From Synergistaceae bacterium (GTDB lineage Bacteria > Synergistota > Synergistia > Synergistales > Aminobacteriaceae): a stretch of 64,000 nt of DNA. A model generated the notes under the pieces. It worked only from the letters and a program-made list of their open reading frames with translations. It searched no databases and was not told the DNA's origin. The translations under genes were made by a program, and so were the position numbers. This document shows, piece by piece, positions 25,250 through 33,699 of this stretch. How positions within the stretch are numbered: the first letter of the stretch is position 1; each line of letters opens with the position of its first letter. Location of the stretch: NCBI GenBank assembly GCA_018436725.1, contig JAHDKT010000008.1, forward strand, positions 62,001 through 126,000, in the 5' to 3' direction.

Positions 25250-26035
25250 TCACTCTTTGCTCAGACGGAGCGTATTGCCTTCCACGCTCTCTTCGCGGAG
25301 ATCCGTCCTCTTGCCCAGGAGTGCGGCAAGCAGCTGCCGCGCCGAGCCGGAAAAGGAAACGTCGATCTCCGCCCTGCCTCCGGCGAAGCGCGCCACGGAG
25401 GCCGAGGACGCCCCCGCGTCGCGGCAGCTTGCGGCAAGAGCGTGCGCTTCGGAGAACGAACGAGCGGGAGCGATCACCAGGAACGTCGCTCCGGCCGTAT
25501 CCGCAGATTGAGGAGGCGCCTTTCCGAGGAGCGCCGCAGCAGCGGAACGTGTCGCTGTTTCCACCGCTTTCCGTGCCGCTTCGTCCGCAGTGTACCCGAT
25601 CTCCTTTGCCGAAGCGCTTCCTGCGGCGATCTGGCGGGCGTTCGACGCCGTGCAGGCCGTCGCCGAGACGGTCGCCATGGCGGTGAAGAGTCCGAATTCG
25701 TTCCGCACGGGCTGCGGCAGAGAGATGGAACCGGAAAGAAGGACGGAGAAACTGAATGTCCTGCCCAGCTCCATAATCGCCTCGACATTGCCCTCAAGCG
25801 CCAGGATTGCCGCCTTGTTTTCGCGGATCCTTTCGAGCTGTCTTTCGTCGACGGCCTTATACCCTTCGTCCAAAAGCGCCCGGATCAGGATCGACCTCGC
25901 GAGCGCGGCATGCGACGGCCCCTTCACGAGGACGGCGATGGTCTTTCCCTTCGGCAGTTCGGCCCGGGCTGCGACTGATGGAACAAGCATAAAGATCGCG
26001 AAGGCCGCCATGCAGATCGCGAGTGTTTTTCTCAT
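25250..26035 (-). CDS. Exported TolB/FlgT-like protein, paralogue of the 26510-27643 product
   Basis: A 261-residue protein with a signal peptide ending near VAARA. The central domain (IAVLVKGP, ALLDEGYKAVDE, IMELGRTFSFSVLLSG) and the C-terminal segment SFSEAHALAASCRDAGASSA then RAEIDVSFSGSARQLLAALL match by eye the middle and last parts of the product of 26510-27643. They therefore look like gene duplicates, this one lacking the FlgT-N-like domain. It probably acts in the periplasm with the other operon products. Confidence 0.72.
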   Translation of the reverse strand: MRKTLAICMAAFAIFMLVPSVAARAELPKGKTIAVLVKGPSHAALARSILIRALLDEGYKAVDERQLERIRENKAAILALEGNVEAIMELGRTFSFSVLLSGSISLPQPVRNEFGLFTAMATVSATACTASNARQIAAGSASAKEIGYTADEAARKAVETATRSAAAALLGKAPPQSADTAGATFLVIAPARSFSEAHALAASCRDAGASSASVARFAGGRAEIDVSFSGSARQLLAALLGKRTDLREESVEGNTLRLSKE

Positions 26036-26041
26036 AACCGT

Positions 26042-26506
26042 TCACCTCACCTCGACGCGCACGATTCTGCTTTCGGTGAAAAAGCGCTTCAGAGGAACCG
26101 TCACTTCTACCGTATACACCCCGTTCGACACGCCTTGGAAATCAACCTGCCCGTCGACGACCTCGCCCTCTATCTCGATCGAGCTGATCTTCTCGGGAAG
26201 TCCGTGACGGATCTCGTAGAGGAGGCAGAGAAGGTTCCGGCGCGCATCGGTCAGGGCGCCGCGTTTCGCGAGCATCTGATCGCGGGAGGACGGGGAGGAG
26301 AGCGGCGCCTTCCCCTGCGAGGTCACCGATTCGCCCTTCCAGTCGACGACGCCGAAGCGGAAGACCTGGATATCTTCCGATCCGCTCTTCGCCTCCGCAA
26401 TGGACTGAAAGAGAGCCGCCATATCCTCCTCCGCAGGAGGCGATGCGAAGGCTGCGGAGGAAAGGAGAGCGATCAGAAGGCAAAAGAGAACTCTGCGGAC
26501 ACTCAC
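26042..26506 (-). CDS. Small exported LPP20/FlgP-like protein
   Basis: A 154-residue protein with a signal peptide to about residue 22. A single domain holds the LPP20-type helix DQMLAKRGALTDARRNLL followed by beta strands (VSNGVYTVEVTVPLKRF). It is paralogous to the longer product of 27648-28583, which has LLARRGAIVDLQRNLL at the same place. No lipid-anchoring Cys is visible. LPP20-family proteins include FlgP of polar flagella. The start lies three bases after the stop of the upstream gene. Confidence 0.72.
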   Translation of the reverse strand: MSVRRVLFCLLIALLSSAAFASPPAEEDMAALFQSIAEAKSGSEDIQVFRFGVVDWKGESVTSQGKAPLSSPSSRDQMLAKRGALTDARRNLLCLLYEIRHGLPEKISSIEIEGEVVDGQVDFQGVSNGVYTVEVTVPLKRFFTESRIVRVEVR

Positions 26507-26509
26507 CGT

Positions 26510-27643
26510 CTATCGCCCCTTTCGTCCTTCCACCGTTCCCGAGGTAATCCGTGTGATTTCCACGCCGAGAGCCTCCAGCGCGATGGCGATCTCTTCGGCG
26601 GAAGTCTCCGCCGACACATCCAGTTCGAGCGTCCTGTTCGCGTAGGCGCGCTGGTAGACTCCGTTGACGCCGTTTACCTCTCCCAGGCTGTCTCGAAGGG
26701 ATCTGGCTTCGCTGAACGAAAGGTCGCTCACGCTCACCTTGAACGACCTTCCGGGTATGCCGCCCGAAGAGCCGCCGACAAGGGTATAGGCCACGGTATG
26801 GAGCAGCGATCCCGCCATTTTCGGAGTCAGTTTTTGGAACGCCTTGAGCGCCGCGTCCCCCGGCGACGTTCCCTGGACTCTCAGTTCGGAGCCGTCGGCG
26901 CCGATGACATGCGCCGTCTGCGTGATGATCGCCTTGAGCTGGAGCTGCGAGTTGACCGCGTAGAGCATCGTGCCCGCGACCTTGTTTTTCGTTGCCGTGT
27001 TCGCCTGCGCCTTCCCGTGGATCAGCACGTCGGACTGAAAGCTCCGCGCTAGCTCCTGAAGCGTGGTCGTGTCACCCGAGATTTTCGCCGCCTCGATCTC
27101 TCCCTTGCGGATTGCCCCGGACTGCCCGGGGTCGACAAGCATGTACCCGGCCTTCTGAAACGCTTTGAGCACCTCGCTCTCCGCCGTCGAGAGGAACTGG
27201 CGTTCTCCGTCGACAACCTCGTCGATGAGCACCATGATCCTCGGGTTGCCCAGCGCGTCGATCACCGCCGGCCCGAGGACGCCGTCGAGCGCCTTTGAAG
27301 ATACGGTACACTGCGCCGTCAGGCGGAGGATGCCGTCGTTCGTCCGCTCCTCCTTCAGATTGTCCGTCGCCGTTACCAGCCCTTCCGAACGAGAGAATAC
27401 CTTATCGCGCACCACCTCGAAATCCTTCATCTCGGTGATGCCCTGAACATACACGCCGATTCCCTTTTCGAGCGCGTTTCTGTGGAGCTGGCGCCGAGCT
27501 TCCTCGCGCGCGCGGGCGACGTCGCCGTTCACGATCGCGGCCATTCCCTCCGCGTCGACGACGATCTTCTCCGTTGCGGATACAAGCGCAGGGAAAAAGA
27601 GGAGAAGAATCGCGCATACTACGGAAAAGGGTTTCCGTCTCAT
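26510..27643 (-). CDS. Exported FlgT-like protein (FlgT N-terminal, TolB-like and C-terminal domains)
   Basis: A 377-residue protein with a signal peptide ending near VSA. Residues about 24-120 resemble the FlgT N-terminal domain (GDVARAREEARRQL, then FEVVRDKVFSRSEGLV and LRLTAQCTVSSKAL). The middle resembles TolB/CsgG-type folds (PRIMVLIDEV, LARSFQSDVLIHGKA). The C-terminal region carries SFSEARSLRDSLGEV and LELDVSAETSAEEIAIALEAL. In Vibrio, FlgT works with FlgO and FlgP around the flagellar outer-membrane ring. No flagellar gene is present here, so a different envelope structure is likely. Confidence 0.78.
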   Translation of the reverse strand: MRRKPFSVVCAILLLFFPALVSATEKIVVDAEGMAAIVNGDVARAREEARRQLHRNALEKGIGVYVQGITEMKDFEVVRDKVFSRSEGLVTATDNLKEERTNDGILRLTAQCTVSSKALDGVLGPAVIDALGNPRIMVLIDEVVDGERQFLSTAESEVLKAFQKAGYMLVDPGQSGAIRKGEIEAAKISGDTTTLQELARSFQSDVLIHGKAQANTATKNKVAGTMLYAVNSQLQLKAIITQTAHVIGADGSELRVQGTSPGDAALKAFQKLTPKMAGSLLHTVAYTLVGGSSGGIPGRSFKVSVSDLSFSEARSLRDSLGEVNGVNGVYQRAYANRTLELDVSAETSAEEIAIALEALGVEITRITSGTVEGRKGR

Positions 27644-27647
27644 GACG

Positions 27648-28583
27648 TCACCGTTTGACCACCGTCACGCGGCAGGGGATACGGAAGTCGTAGGAGCTGC
27701 CGCGCACCTTCGCAGCGTCCGCATTGCTGATGACGAGGTCGACGTTCTGCGGCGCGACGGTCCGAACGGCTTTCGCGACGATCGGGGTGGAGGCTATTCT
27801 GGGCGCGCCCTTCGCATAGGCGAGGTTCGTGTGGTAATCGCACAGTCCGGAAGCGAGGAAGCGCTCCGCGTCCACGAAGTCGATTCCGTACACTTCTTTG
27901 CCGTTTTCGTCGACGACGCGGAAGATCATCGCGGGAATAAGCGTAAGATGCGTCGCGTCGATCAGCAGCCCCGATGCGCCGATCTTGCCCGCCGGAGGCG
28001 TCGGGGGGACGGGTTTTTGCCCCGGAGCCTTGGGAAGCCCGGGCAACACGGCGGTACGCACCTTGTCGAGCTTTACGCGCCCGGTGACGGTGTAGATCTC
28101 GCCGTCCCAGGAAGCGTCCGATATTTCGACGCCCTTGATGAGTCCCTGGACTTCCGTTTTCACGGTGTCGTTCGCCATGAAGTCGGTCATCGTGGTCTTC
28201 GCGTCCACGCGCACGCCCTGGATCGCTTCAAGGAGATTGCGCTGAAGGTCTACGATGGCTCCTCTGCGGGCAAGCAGTTTCCCCTGCGCGGTCTTCTCCT
28301 TGCCGGTCGGGGCGACGGCCTGTCCCGAGGCCTCGACATAGTCGTCGGTCCAGTTGATGCGGGCGAACTCGGTCCCGACGATCAACGCGGACGGGGAAGG
28401 AGCGGGAAGAGCAGGTCCCGCGTCGAACGCCGTCGTGACATCCACGGCAGGCGCTGCCGTCACGGTATCGCTTCTCTCCGGAACTTCCTCGATCGGCGGA
28501 AGAAACACCTCCTCCGTGGCGAATGCCGGAATACAGAAAACAAACAGAAGCAGAAGGCAGGAAATACATCTCTTCTGAAGCAT
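27648..28583 (-). CDS. Exported LPP20/FlgP-like protein, first gene of the envelope operon
   Basis: About 311 residues from ATG 28583, which has AGGAGGGG upstream. A signal peptide ends near PAFA and is followed by a Pro/Ala-rich linker. An LPP20-like domain contains LLARRGAIVDLQRNLLEAIQGV and an IYTVTGRVKLDKV strand, then a Pro-rich spacer and a C-terminal domain with GIDFVDAERFLASGLCDY and a repeated LVISNADAAKVRG segment. It begins a transcript of eight genes; a consensus-like promoter lies at 28688-28716. Confidence 0.76.
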   Translation of the reverse strand: MLQKRCISCLLLLFVFCIPAFATEEVFLPPIEEVPERSDTVTAAPAVDVTTAFDAGPALPAPSPSALIVGTEFARINWTDDYVEASGQAVAPTGKEKTAQGKLLARRGAIVDLQRNLLEAIQGVRVDAKTTMTDFMANDTVKTEVQGLIKGVEISDASWDGEIYTVTGRVKLDKVRTAVLPGLPKAPGQKPVPPTPPAGKIGASGLLIDATHLTLIPAMIFRVVDENGKEVYGIDFVDAERFLASGLCDYHTNLAYAKGAPRIASTPIVAKAVRTVAPQNVDLVISNADAAKVRGSSYDFRIPCRVTVVKR

Positions 28584-28687
28584 CGCATACCCCTCCTCTC
28601 CATTTTGAGGGATGATGCGGATGCGCCCCGGTATTTTGTGAAGATGAAGAATAAAGAAGATCGCACACCATCCCATTGATGTTCACT

Positions 28688-28716
28688 ATGATACTCTTTT
28701 TAGCGCGGTTTTTCAA
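28688..28716 (-). promoter_or_regulatory. Promoter of the eight-gene envelope operon
   Basis: On the minus strand TTGAAA (28716-28711), a 17-bp spacer and TATCAT (28693-28688) precede the first gene by about 100 bp. Spacing and boxes fit sigma-70. Confidence 0.75.
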
Positions 28717-28742
28717 CAGAACTTCTTTCTTGCTTTAGCGTA

Positions 28743-28783
28743 AAAAAGAGAGGCTCATCCGGGAAGAATGAGCCTCTCTTTTT
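28743..28783 (-). terminator. Terminator of the second iron-type ABC operon
   Basis: A 16-bp stem of AAAAAGAGAGGCTCAT (28743-28758) and ATGAGCCTCTCTTTTT (28768-28783), with A/T runs at both ends, lies just past the stop of the ATPase gene. Confidence 0.9.
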
Positions 28784-28798
28784 CGGCCGTCCCCTGCG

Positions 28799-29878
28799 TT
28801 ACGCCTCCGCAGAGAGGAAGTGGAGCCCCTCGGGGAGAAAACGCAGCTCCGCCTCCGCACCGGGGGGGAGCGGGTCGCGCTCGAACGGGTTCGGGATATG
28901 CACCGTAACCGGTTCAGTCCCCGGGAGTTCCACCTCGTACTCCATCACGCTCCCCAGGTAGGTTGCGCGGAGCACGGTTCCGGCAAGCGCGCTTCCTCCG
29001 GGGCCTTCGGCAGGGGAGAGGCGCACCGCCTCGGGGCGGATCATCGCCTCGTAGGCGCCGGCCGCCAGTTCTTCTCCGGCCTCGGGGCGCCAGGGCTTCC
29101 CCAGAAGAGTCCACGCGCCCGAGACGTCCTTTTCGGCCGGAAGAAAGGCCGCTTTGCCGATGAAGGAGGCGACGAAGCGGTTGACGGGGCGTGCGTACAG
29201 CTCGCGGGGGCTTCCCATCTGTTCGATGCGCCCCCGGTTCATTACGACGACGCGGTCGGAGATGCTCATGGCCTCGATCTGGTCGTGCGTCACGTAGATG
29301 CTCGTGATGCCGAGGCGCTGCTGGAGCTTCCGGATGTCGATGCGCATCTGCTCGCGGAGCTTCGCGTCGAGGTTCGAGAGGGGTTCGTCGAAGAGGAGGA
29401 CGGACGGCTCCATCACCACCGCGCGCGCCAGCGCCACCCGTTGCTGCTGTCCTCCCGAGAGCTGGCTCGGCTGGCGTTCCTCCAGCCCCTCCAGCCCGAC
29501 CAGTTCCACGACGCGTTCGGTCCGCTCGCGGATCTCCTTCTTGCTCAGCTCCTTGAGCTTCAGGCCGAAGGCGATGTTGTCGCGCACGTCGAGGTGCGGA
29601 AAGATGGCGTACGACTGGAAGACCATCGCCGCGTTCCGCTTGTTCGGCGCGACGTCGTTCATCCGCCGCTCGCCGAAGAAGATGTTCCCCGAGGTGGGGT
29701 CCTCGAAGCCCGCGAGCATCCGGAGGAGCGTCGTCTTGCCGCAGCCGGATGGGCCGAGAAGGGTGACCAGCTCGCCGTCGCGGGCCTCCAGCGAGACGGC
29801 GTCCACCGCCCGGAAGATGCTGCCCGGATCGTCGAAGCTGCCGAAATCCTTGGTTATGGAGTCGATGACTATTTTCAC
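28799..29878 (-). CDS. ABC transporter ATP-binding protein, FbpC/PotA type (copy 2)
   Basis: A 359-residue ATPase with Walker A GPSGCGKTT, signature LSGGQQQRVALARA, Walker B LLFDEPLSNLDA and a C-terminal TOBE-like region (MIRPEAVRLSPAEG). It powers the fused permease encoded four bases upstream in the same operon. It is a paralogue of the 8762-9838 product and, like it, belongs to the iron/polyamine/sulfate group of importers. Confidence 0.94.
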   Translation of the reverse strand: MKIVIDSITKDFGSFDDPGSIFRAVDAVSLEARDGELVTLLGPSGCGKTTLLRMLAGFEDPTSGNIFFGERRMNDVAPNKRNAAMVFQSYAIFPHLDVRDNIAFGLKLKELSKKEIRERTERVVELVGLEGLEERQPSQLSGGQQQRVALARAVVMEPSVLLFDEPLSNLDAKLREQMRIDIRKLQQRLGITSIYVTHDQIEAMSISDRVVVMNRGRIEQMGSPRELYARPVNRFVASFIGKAAFLPAEKDVSGAWTLLGKPWRPEAGEELAAGAYEAMIRPEAVRLSPAEGPGGSALAGTVLRATYLGSVMEYEVELPGTEPVTVHIPNPFERDPLPPGAEAELRFLPEGLHFLSAEA

Positions 29879-29882
29879 GAGC

Positions 29883-31574
29883 CTATTCCTCCTGAATCTG
29901 AATTGCCGCCATGCCGCCCGCGCGGCCGGGGACGAGGCGCGCGATGATCGCCATCGCCGCCGTCACGATCACCACGAGAATCACGCTGAAAGCCGCCGCC
30001 ACGCCGAGACGCCCCGATCCCACCTGGTTCAGTATCTGCACCGTGAGCAGATTCCAGTTGGCCGAGACGAGGAAGATGGCGGCGCTGATGGCGGTCATGG
30101 CACGGACGAAGGCGAAGACGAGCCCCGAGAAGAAGGCCGGGGCGATGATCGGCAGCGTGACCTTCCGGAATGTGGTCAGCTTGTCCGCGCCGAGGTTCTG
30201 CGCGGCCTCCTCGATGGACGGGTCGATCTGGCGGAGCACCGCGATCCCCGACTGGATGCCGACCGGGATGTAGCGGAAGACGAAGTTCAGCACCAGGATC
30301 GCGAGGGTGCCGATCAGCATGAGGGGCGGCGTATTGAAGGCGAGGATGTAGCCGATGCCGATCACGGTGCCGGGGACGGCGAAGTTGAGGATGGAGGTGA
30401 ACTCCATCACCCCCTTGCCGGGGAAGGAGGTGCGCACCACGAGGAAGGCGATGAGCATCCCCATGACGCCGGAGAGCGGCGTGGCGCAGATCGCGACGAT
30501 GAGCGTGTCGCGGATGGTCCCCATGCCGACGCTGAATGCGTAGGCAAAGTGTGTCAAGGTGGGGGTGAAGTCGAACCCCCAGACGCGGGTGAACGCGCCG
30601 ACGAAGATCGTCCCGTAGAAGAGGAGGACGAGGCCGCAGAAGGCGGCGGAGAAGGCGAGGAGGCCGCGCCGCGCGTTTCTGCTCACCAGCTTGGAGGAGG
30701 AGGCGACGGGCTTTCCGGTCACGGTGGTGTACTGGCGTTTCTGCAGGTAGTAGCGCTGGATGGCGAAGGAGGTGATCGACGGGATCAGAAGTACCACCGC
30801 GAGAGCGGCTCCGAGCGGCAGGTTGAACGAGCCGGTGATTTCGAGGTAGGCCTGGGTGGAGAGCATGGGGAAGCGGCTTCCGGCGAGCACCAGCGGGTTG
30901 CCGAAGTCGGCGAGCGATTCGATGAGCACCACGAGGAAGGCGCTCGCGATCCCCGGCAGACTCAGCGGCAGCGTTACGCGCAGGAACGTCTGGAGCCTCC
31001 CCGCGCCCACGTTCATCGCCGCGTCCTCGAGCGTCGGGTTCAGCGACTCCATGACGCCCTTCAAGGTGAGGTAAGCCACCGGCGCGAAGGTGAAGATCTG
31101 CGACAGCAGCACTCCCTTGAAGCCGTAGATGTTGTAGTTCCGTATCCCAAGCAGCCCCCGCGTGATCAGGCCGTTCGCGCCGAAGAGCATCAGGATGGAG
31201 AGCGCGCTGGTGAAGGGGGGCGAGATGATGGGGAGGATGAAGAGCAGGTGGAGCGCCTTCTTCCAGGGGACGGACGTGCGCGTGATGGTGAACGCCGCCG
31301 CGTAGCCGACGAGCACGCTGCACGCGGCGGTGCAGAAGCCGACGGTGAGACTGTTCCAGAGGGACGAGCGAAGATAGCTGAACGTGAGAAAGCGCGTGTA
31401 GTTCTCGAGCGAAAACGCGCCCTGCTCCGACTGAAAGCTCTTGACGAGCACGGAGAGCAGCGGATAGACGACGAAGACGCCCAGCGACACGAAGAGCAAC
31501 ACTACCAGAAGCGCGAGAAGGGGGTCGCGGGCCAGAAGACGAATCTCCCTTCTTCCGCGTGCGAATGCGGTCAT
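29883..31574 (-). CDS. Fused two-domain ABC permease, FbpB type (copy 2)
   Basis: About 563 residues with two BPD_transp_1 domains. The EAA-type loops read EDAAMNVGAGRLQTFLRVTLP and EEAAQNLGADKLTTFRKVTLP. ATG 31574 is preferred because AGGAGGTG lies nine bases upstream, whereas the GTG at 31589 overlaps that site. It is the membrane part of the second iron-type importer. Confidence 0.92.
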   Translation of the reverse strand: MTAFARGRREIRLLARDPLLALLVVLLFVSLGVFVVYPLLSVLVKSFQSEQGAFSLENYTRFLTFSYLRSSLWNSLTVGFCTAACSVLVGYAAAFTITRTSVPWKKALHLLFILPIISPPFTSALSILMLFGANGLITRGLLGIRNYNIYGFKGVLLSQIFTFAPVAYLTLKGVMESLNPTLEDAAMNVGAGRLQTFLRVTLPLSLPGIASAFLVVLIESLADFGNPLVLAGSRFPMLSTQAYLEITGSFNLPLGAALAVVLLIPSITSFAIQRYYLQKRQYTTVTGKPVASSSKLVSRNARRGLLAFSAAFCGLVLLFYGTIFVGAFTRVWGFDFTPTLTHFAYAFSVGMGTIRDTLIVAICATPLSGVMGMLIAFLVVRTSFPGKGVMEFTSILNFAVPGTVIGIGYILAFNTPPLMLIGTLAILVLNFVFRYIPVGIQSGIAVLRQIDPSIEEAAQNLGADKLTTFRKVTLPIIAPAFFSGLVFAFVRAMTAISAAIFLVSANWNLLTVQILNQVGSGRLGVAAAFSVILVVIVTAAMAIIARLVPGRAGGMAAIQIQEE

Positions 31575-31602
31575 CCTGTTGATCGACACCTCCTAAGCAA
31601 AA

Positions 31603-31628
31603 GGGGGAAGAGGCGAGCCCCTTCCCCC
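31603..31628 (-). terminator. Hairpin between binding protein and permease (second iron-type operon)
   Basis: GGGGGAAG and CTTCCCCC arms (8 bp; 31603-31610 and 31621-31628), followed on the minus strand by TTTTG, lie between the two genes. The first iron-type operon has a hairpin at the same place. Confidence 0.6.
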
Positions 31629-31649
31629 GGTTCGTCGAAAACGCGGCGG

Positions 31650-32660
31650 CTACTGGCCGAGGACTTCCGTCACCCAGCGGTCGACGAGGCGCTTCTTCTC
31701 GCGCGCGGCCTCAAGACGGTCGTAGTCGATCAGCTTGATCTCGGAGAGCGCGGGAAGTCCTTTGCCCGCGGAGACGTCGGTGCGCACCGGGAAGAAGTAG
31801 GTCTTCTTCGCGCTGAGCACCTGCTGTCCTTCCTTGGAGATGATCCAGTCGACAAGCGCCTTCGCGCTGTCGAGGTTCTTCGCTCCCTTGATGATGGAGA
31901 GCGCCGCCGCCTCGTACCCCACGCCCTCGGCGGGGAAGACGACTTTCGCCGGGTACCCCTCGTCCACCAGCTTCAGGAACGCCGGGGTGAACTGGATGGC
32001 GATGGACGTCTCGCGGATTGCGAGGTTCTTGCTGGGGCCGGTGCCGCTCTGCGTGTACGTCTGGATGTTCGGATTGAGTTCCTTCATGTACGCGTACGCC
32101 TCGTCCTCGCCGAACGTCTCGATCAGCGTCATGATCATGGCGTAGGCCGTGCCGGACGACTGCGGCGAGGGCATCTGAATCATCCCTTTATATGCCGGAT
32201 TCAGCAGATCTTTCCACGATGCCGGGACGGGCTTGCCGTCCGCCTTCAGCTCCTCGGGGAGCACGCCGAAGCCGAGCGGGTTCATGTAGAACGCGTGCCA
32301 GTACCCCTCGGGATCCTTGAAGCCGTCGGCGAGGTCGCCCGCCGCCGCGGAGACGTACGGCTGCGTCAGGCCGCGGTCCTTGGCGACGATATGGTTCTCG
32401 TTGGGAGCGCCGAACCAGACGTCCGCCTGCGGATTGGCCTGCTCGGCCTCGATGCGGCTCATCGCCGGGCCGGAGGAGAGGAAGACCATGTTCACCTTGA
32501 TGCCGGTCGCCTTCGAGAACTCGTCGAGGAGGTTCTTCGCATTCTCCTCGTCCACGCTGGAATACACAACCAGCTCCTTCGCGAACGCCGCGTCGCCCAG
32601 GAACGCGAACGCCAGAAGCGCCGCGGTCGCGATGCACACCAGTTTTCCGTACCGTTTCAT
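31650..32660 (-). CDS. Fe3+-type ABC transporter substrate-binding protein (copy 2)
   Basis: A 336-residue protein with a signal peptide ending near DAAFA. The mature domain (ELVVYSSVDEENAK at its start, VVFPAEGVGYEAAALSIIKGAKN later, VDRWVTEVLGQ at the end) matches ferric-iron binding proteins of the FbpA/FutA kind and parallels the 5964-6959 product. The ATG at 32660 has GGGAGG upstream. It is the first gene of the binding protein-permease-ATPase operon on the minus strand. Confidence 0.9.
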   Translation of the reverse strand: MKRYGKLVCIATAALLAFAFLGDAAFAKELVVYSSVDEENAKNLLDEFSKATGIKVNMVFLSSGPAMSRIEAEQANPQADVWFGAPNENHIVAKDRGLTQPYVSAAAGDLADGFKDPEGYWHAFYMNPLGFGVLPEELKADGKPVPASWKDLLNPAYKGMIQMPSPQSSGTAYAMIMTLIETFGEDEAYAYMKELNPNIQTYTQSGTGPSKNLAIRETSIAIQFTPAFLKLVDEGYPAKVVFPAEGVGYEAAALSIIKGAKNLDSAKALVDWIISKEGQQVLSAKKTYFFPVRTDVSAGKGLPALSEIKLIDYDRLEAAREKKRLVDRWVTEVLGQ

Positions 32661-33040
32661 TCTTCAAATCCCTCCCGATTCAGAGTGTAGGACTGCCCAA
32701 GTGTTGCGGAAATCTTGCAGTATTGTAACACAAAGACAGGGGCGAAAAAGTGAGAAGCAATAAGGAGTGGATTCTCTCTTCTGCGCACTCCTAGGGAATC
32801 CGGCAGTCTTACGCAGTTACACGTTCTTCGTAATGGCTTCGCGAACGGAGCGCTTTCACCGTGCGCTTCGTTTCTATCGCTTGGTGGACAAGACGGTGAC
32901 GGGTGCTGGAGCGGTAAAATCAAACGCCGGAGCGCGGCGTCTTCATCGGGCGCTCTTTCGAAGAAGCCGTATTTGTTACGATGCCTAACTCTCCTCTTCG
33001 ATGCTATCATGCTCGAAAACATATGAAGGAGCGTGTGCCC
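32661..33040. other. Intergenic region between divergent genes
   Basis: About 380 bp without a convincing gene. A -10-like TACAAT (minus strand, 32727-32722) could serve the iron-type operon and a TATCAT near 33005-33010 could serve the transglycosylase gene. The -35 boxes are poor and no clear Fur box is visible. Confidence 0.5.
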
Positions 33041-33625
33041 ATGCGAAACAGAATTTTCGGCGCAGCGATGTGCTCGCTTCTGCTGGCGGCGATCCTCCTC
33101 GATGGAGTGTTCGCGGGGGAACTCCGCGCGCAGGAATTCTTGGGAGCGTCGGTCGGCAGGAGGGCAGCCATCGGCATCATGTCGCGCGAAATCAGCGCGG
33201 CGATGACGCCGTGGCGCATTAAAGGGCCCATACGGAAAGCGACGGAGTATTCGCGGCATATTTGGGACGCGAGCGAACTCTACAAAGTCGACCCTTTTCT
33301 GGTCGCCGCAGTGGTCTGCGTGGAGTCGGAGGGGCGAGCGGACGCCGTCGCGCATTCACGGGTCGGCCTGATGCAGGTGAACGTGCAGGAGAACATGGCG
33401 TGGATCACGAAGCACTTTCCGAAGGTCAAGACCGTGGACGACCTGCTCAAGGTACGGAACAACGTGATGGCGGGGACGTTCGCCCTCTCCGCAGCGATGC
33501 AGGGAACGGAGGACGTCCGTGCGGCGCTGTTCAGTTATCTCGGCAGGACGGACGAACGGCAGGCCGAGAAGATACTCGATGTCGTCAGAAGAATGAACAC
33601 TGCGGCGCTCGCGAGGAAAAAGTAG
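33041..33625 (+). CDS. Exported lytic transglycosylase, SLT/GEWL fold
   Basis: A 194-residue protein with a signal peptide to about residue 25. The transglycosylase core has the catalytic Glu95 in CVESEGRADAVAHSRVGLMQVN and the GLMQ loop at 109-112, followed by a helical region (KVRNNVMAGTFAL). The reaction is cleavage of the MurNAc-GlcNAc bond with formation of an anhydro product in the cell wall. ATG 33041 is preferred, with AAGGAG upstream. The C-terminal half is short compared with MltC or Slt70, typical of small stand-alone enzymes. Confidence 0.88.
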   Translation: MRNRIFGAAMCSLLLAAILLDGVFAGELRAQEFLGASVGRRAAIGIMSREISAAMTPWRIKGPIRKATEYSRHIWDASELYKVDPFLVAAVVCVESEGRADAVAHSRVGLMQVNVQENMAWITKHFPKVKTVDDLLKVRNNVMAGTFALSAAMQGTEDVRAALFSYLGRTDERQAEKILDVVRRMNTAALARKK

Positions 33626-33636
33626 ATCGAATTCAA

Positions 33637-33670
33637 CAAAGAAGGCCCCCGTATCGAGAGGCCTTCTTTG
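33637..33670. terminator. Bidirectional terminator
   Basis: An 11-bp stem, CAAAGAAGGCC (33637-33647) with GGCCTTCTTTG (33660-33670), lies between two converging genes and can serve both. Confidence 0.8.
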
Positions 33671-33699
33671 ATTCAGTCGTTTTTATGATTTTCGAGAAG

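Noticed and set aside
29298-32690. A 1130-codon plus-strand frame opposite the second iron-type ABC operon
   Set aside because: The minus-strand genes have intact ABC motifs and ribosome sites; this frame has neither.
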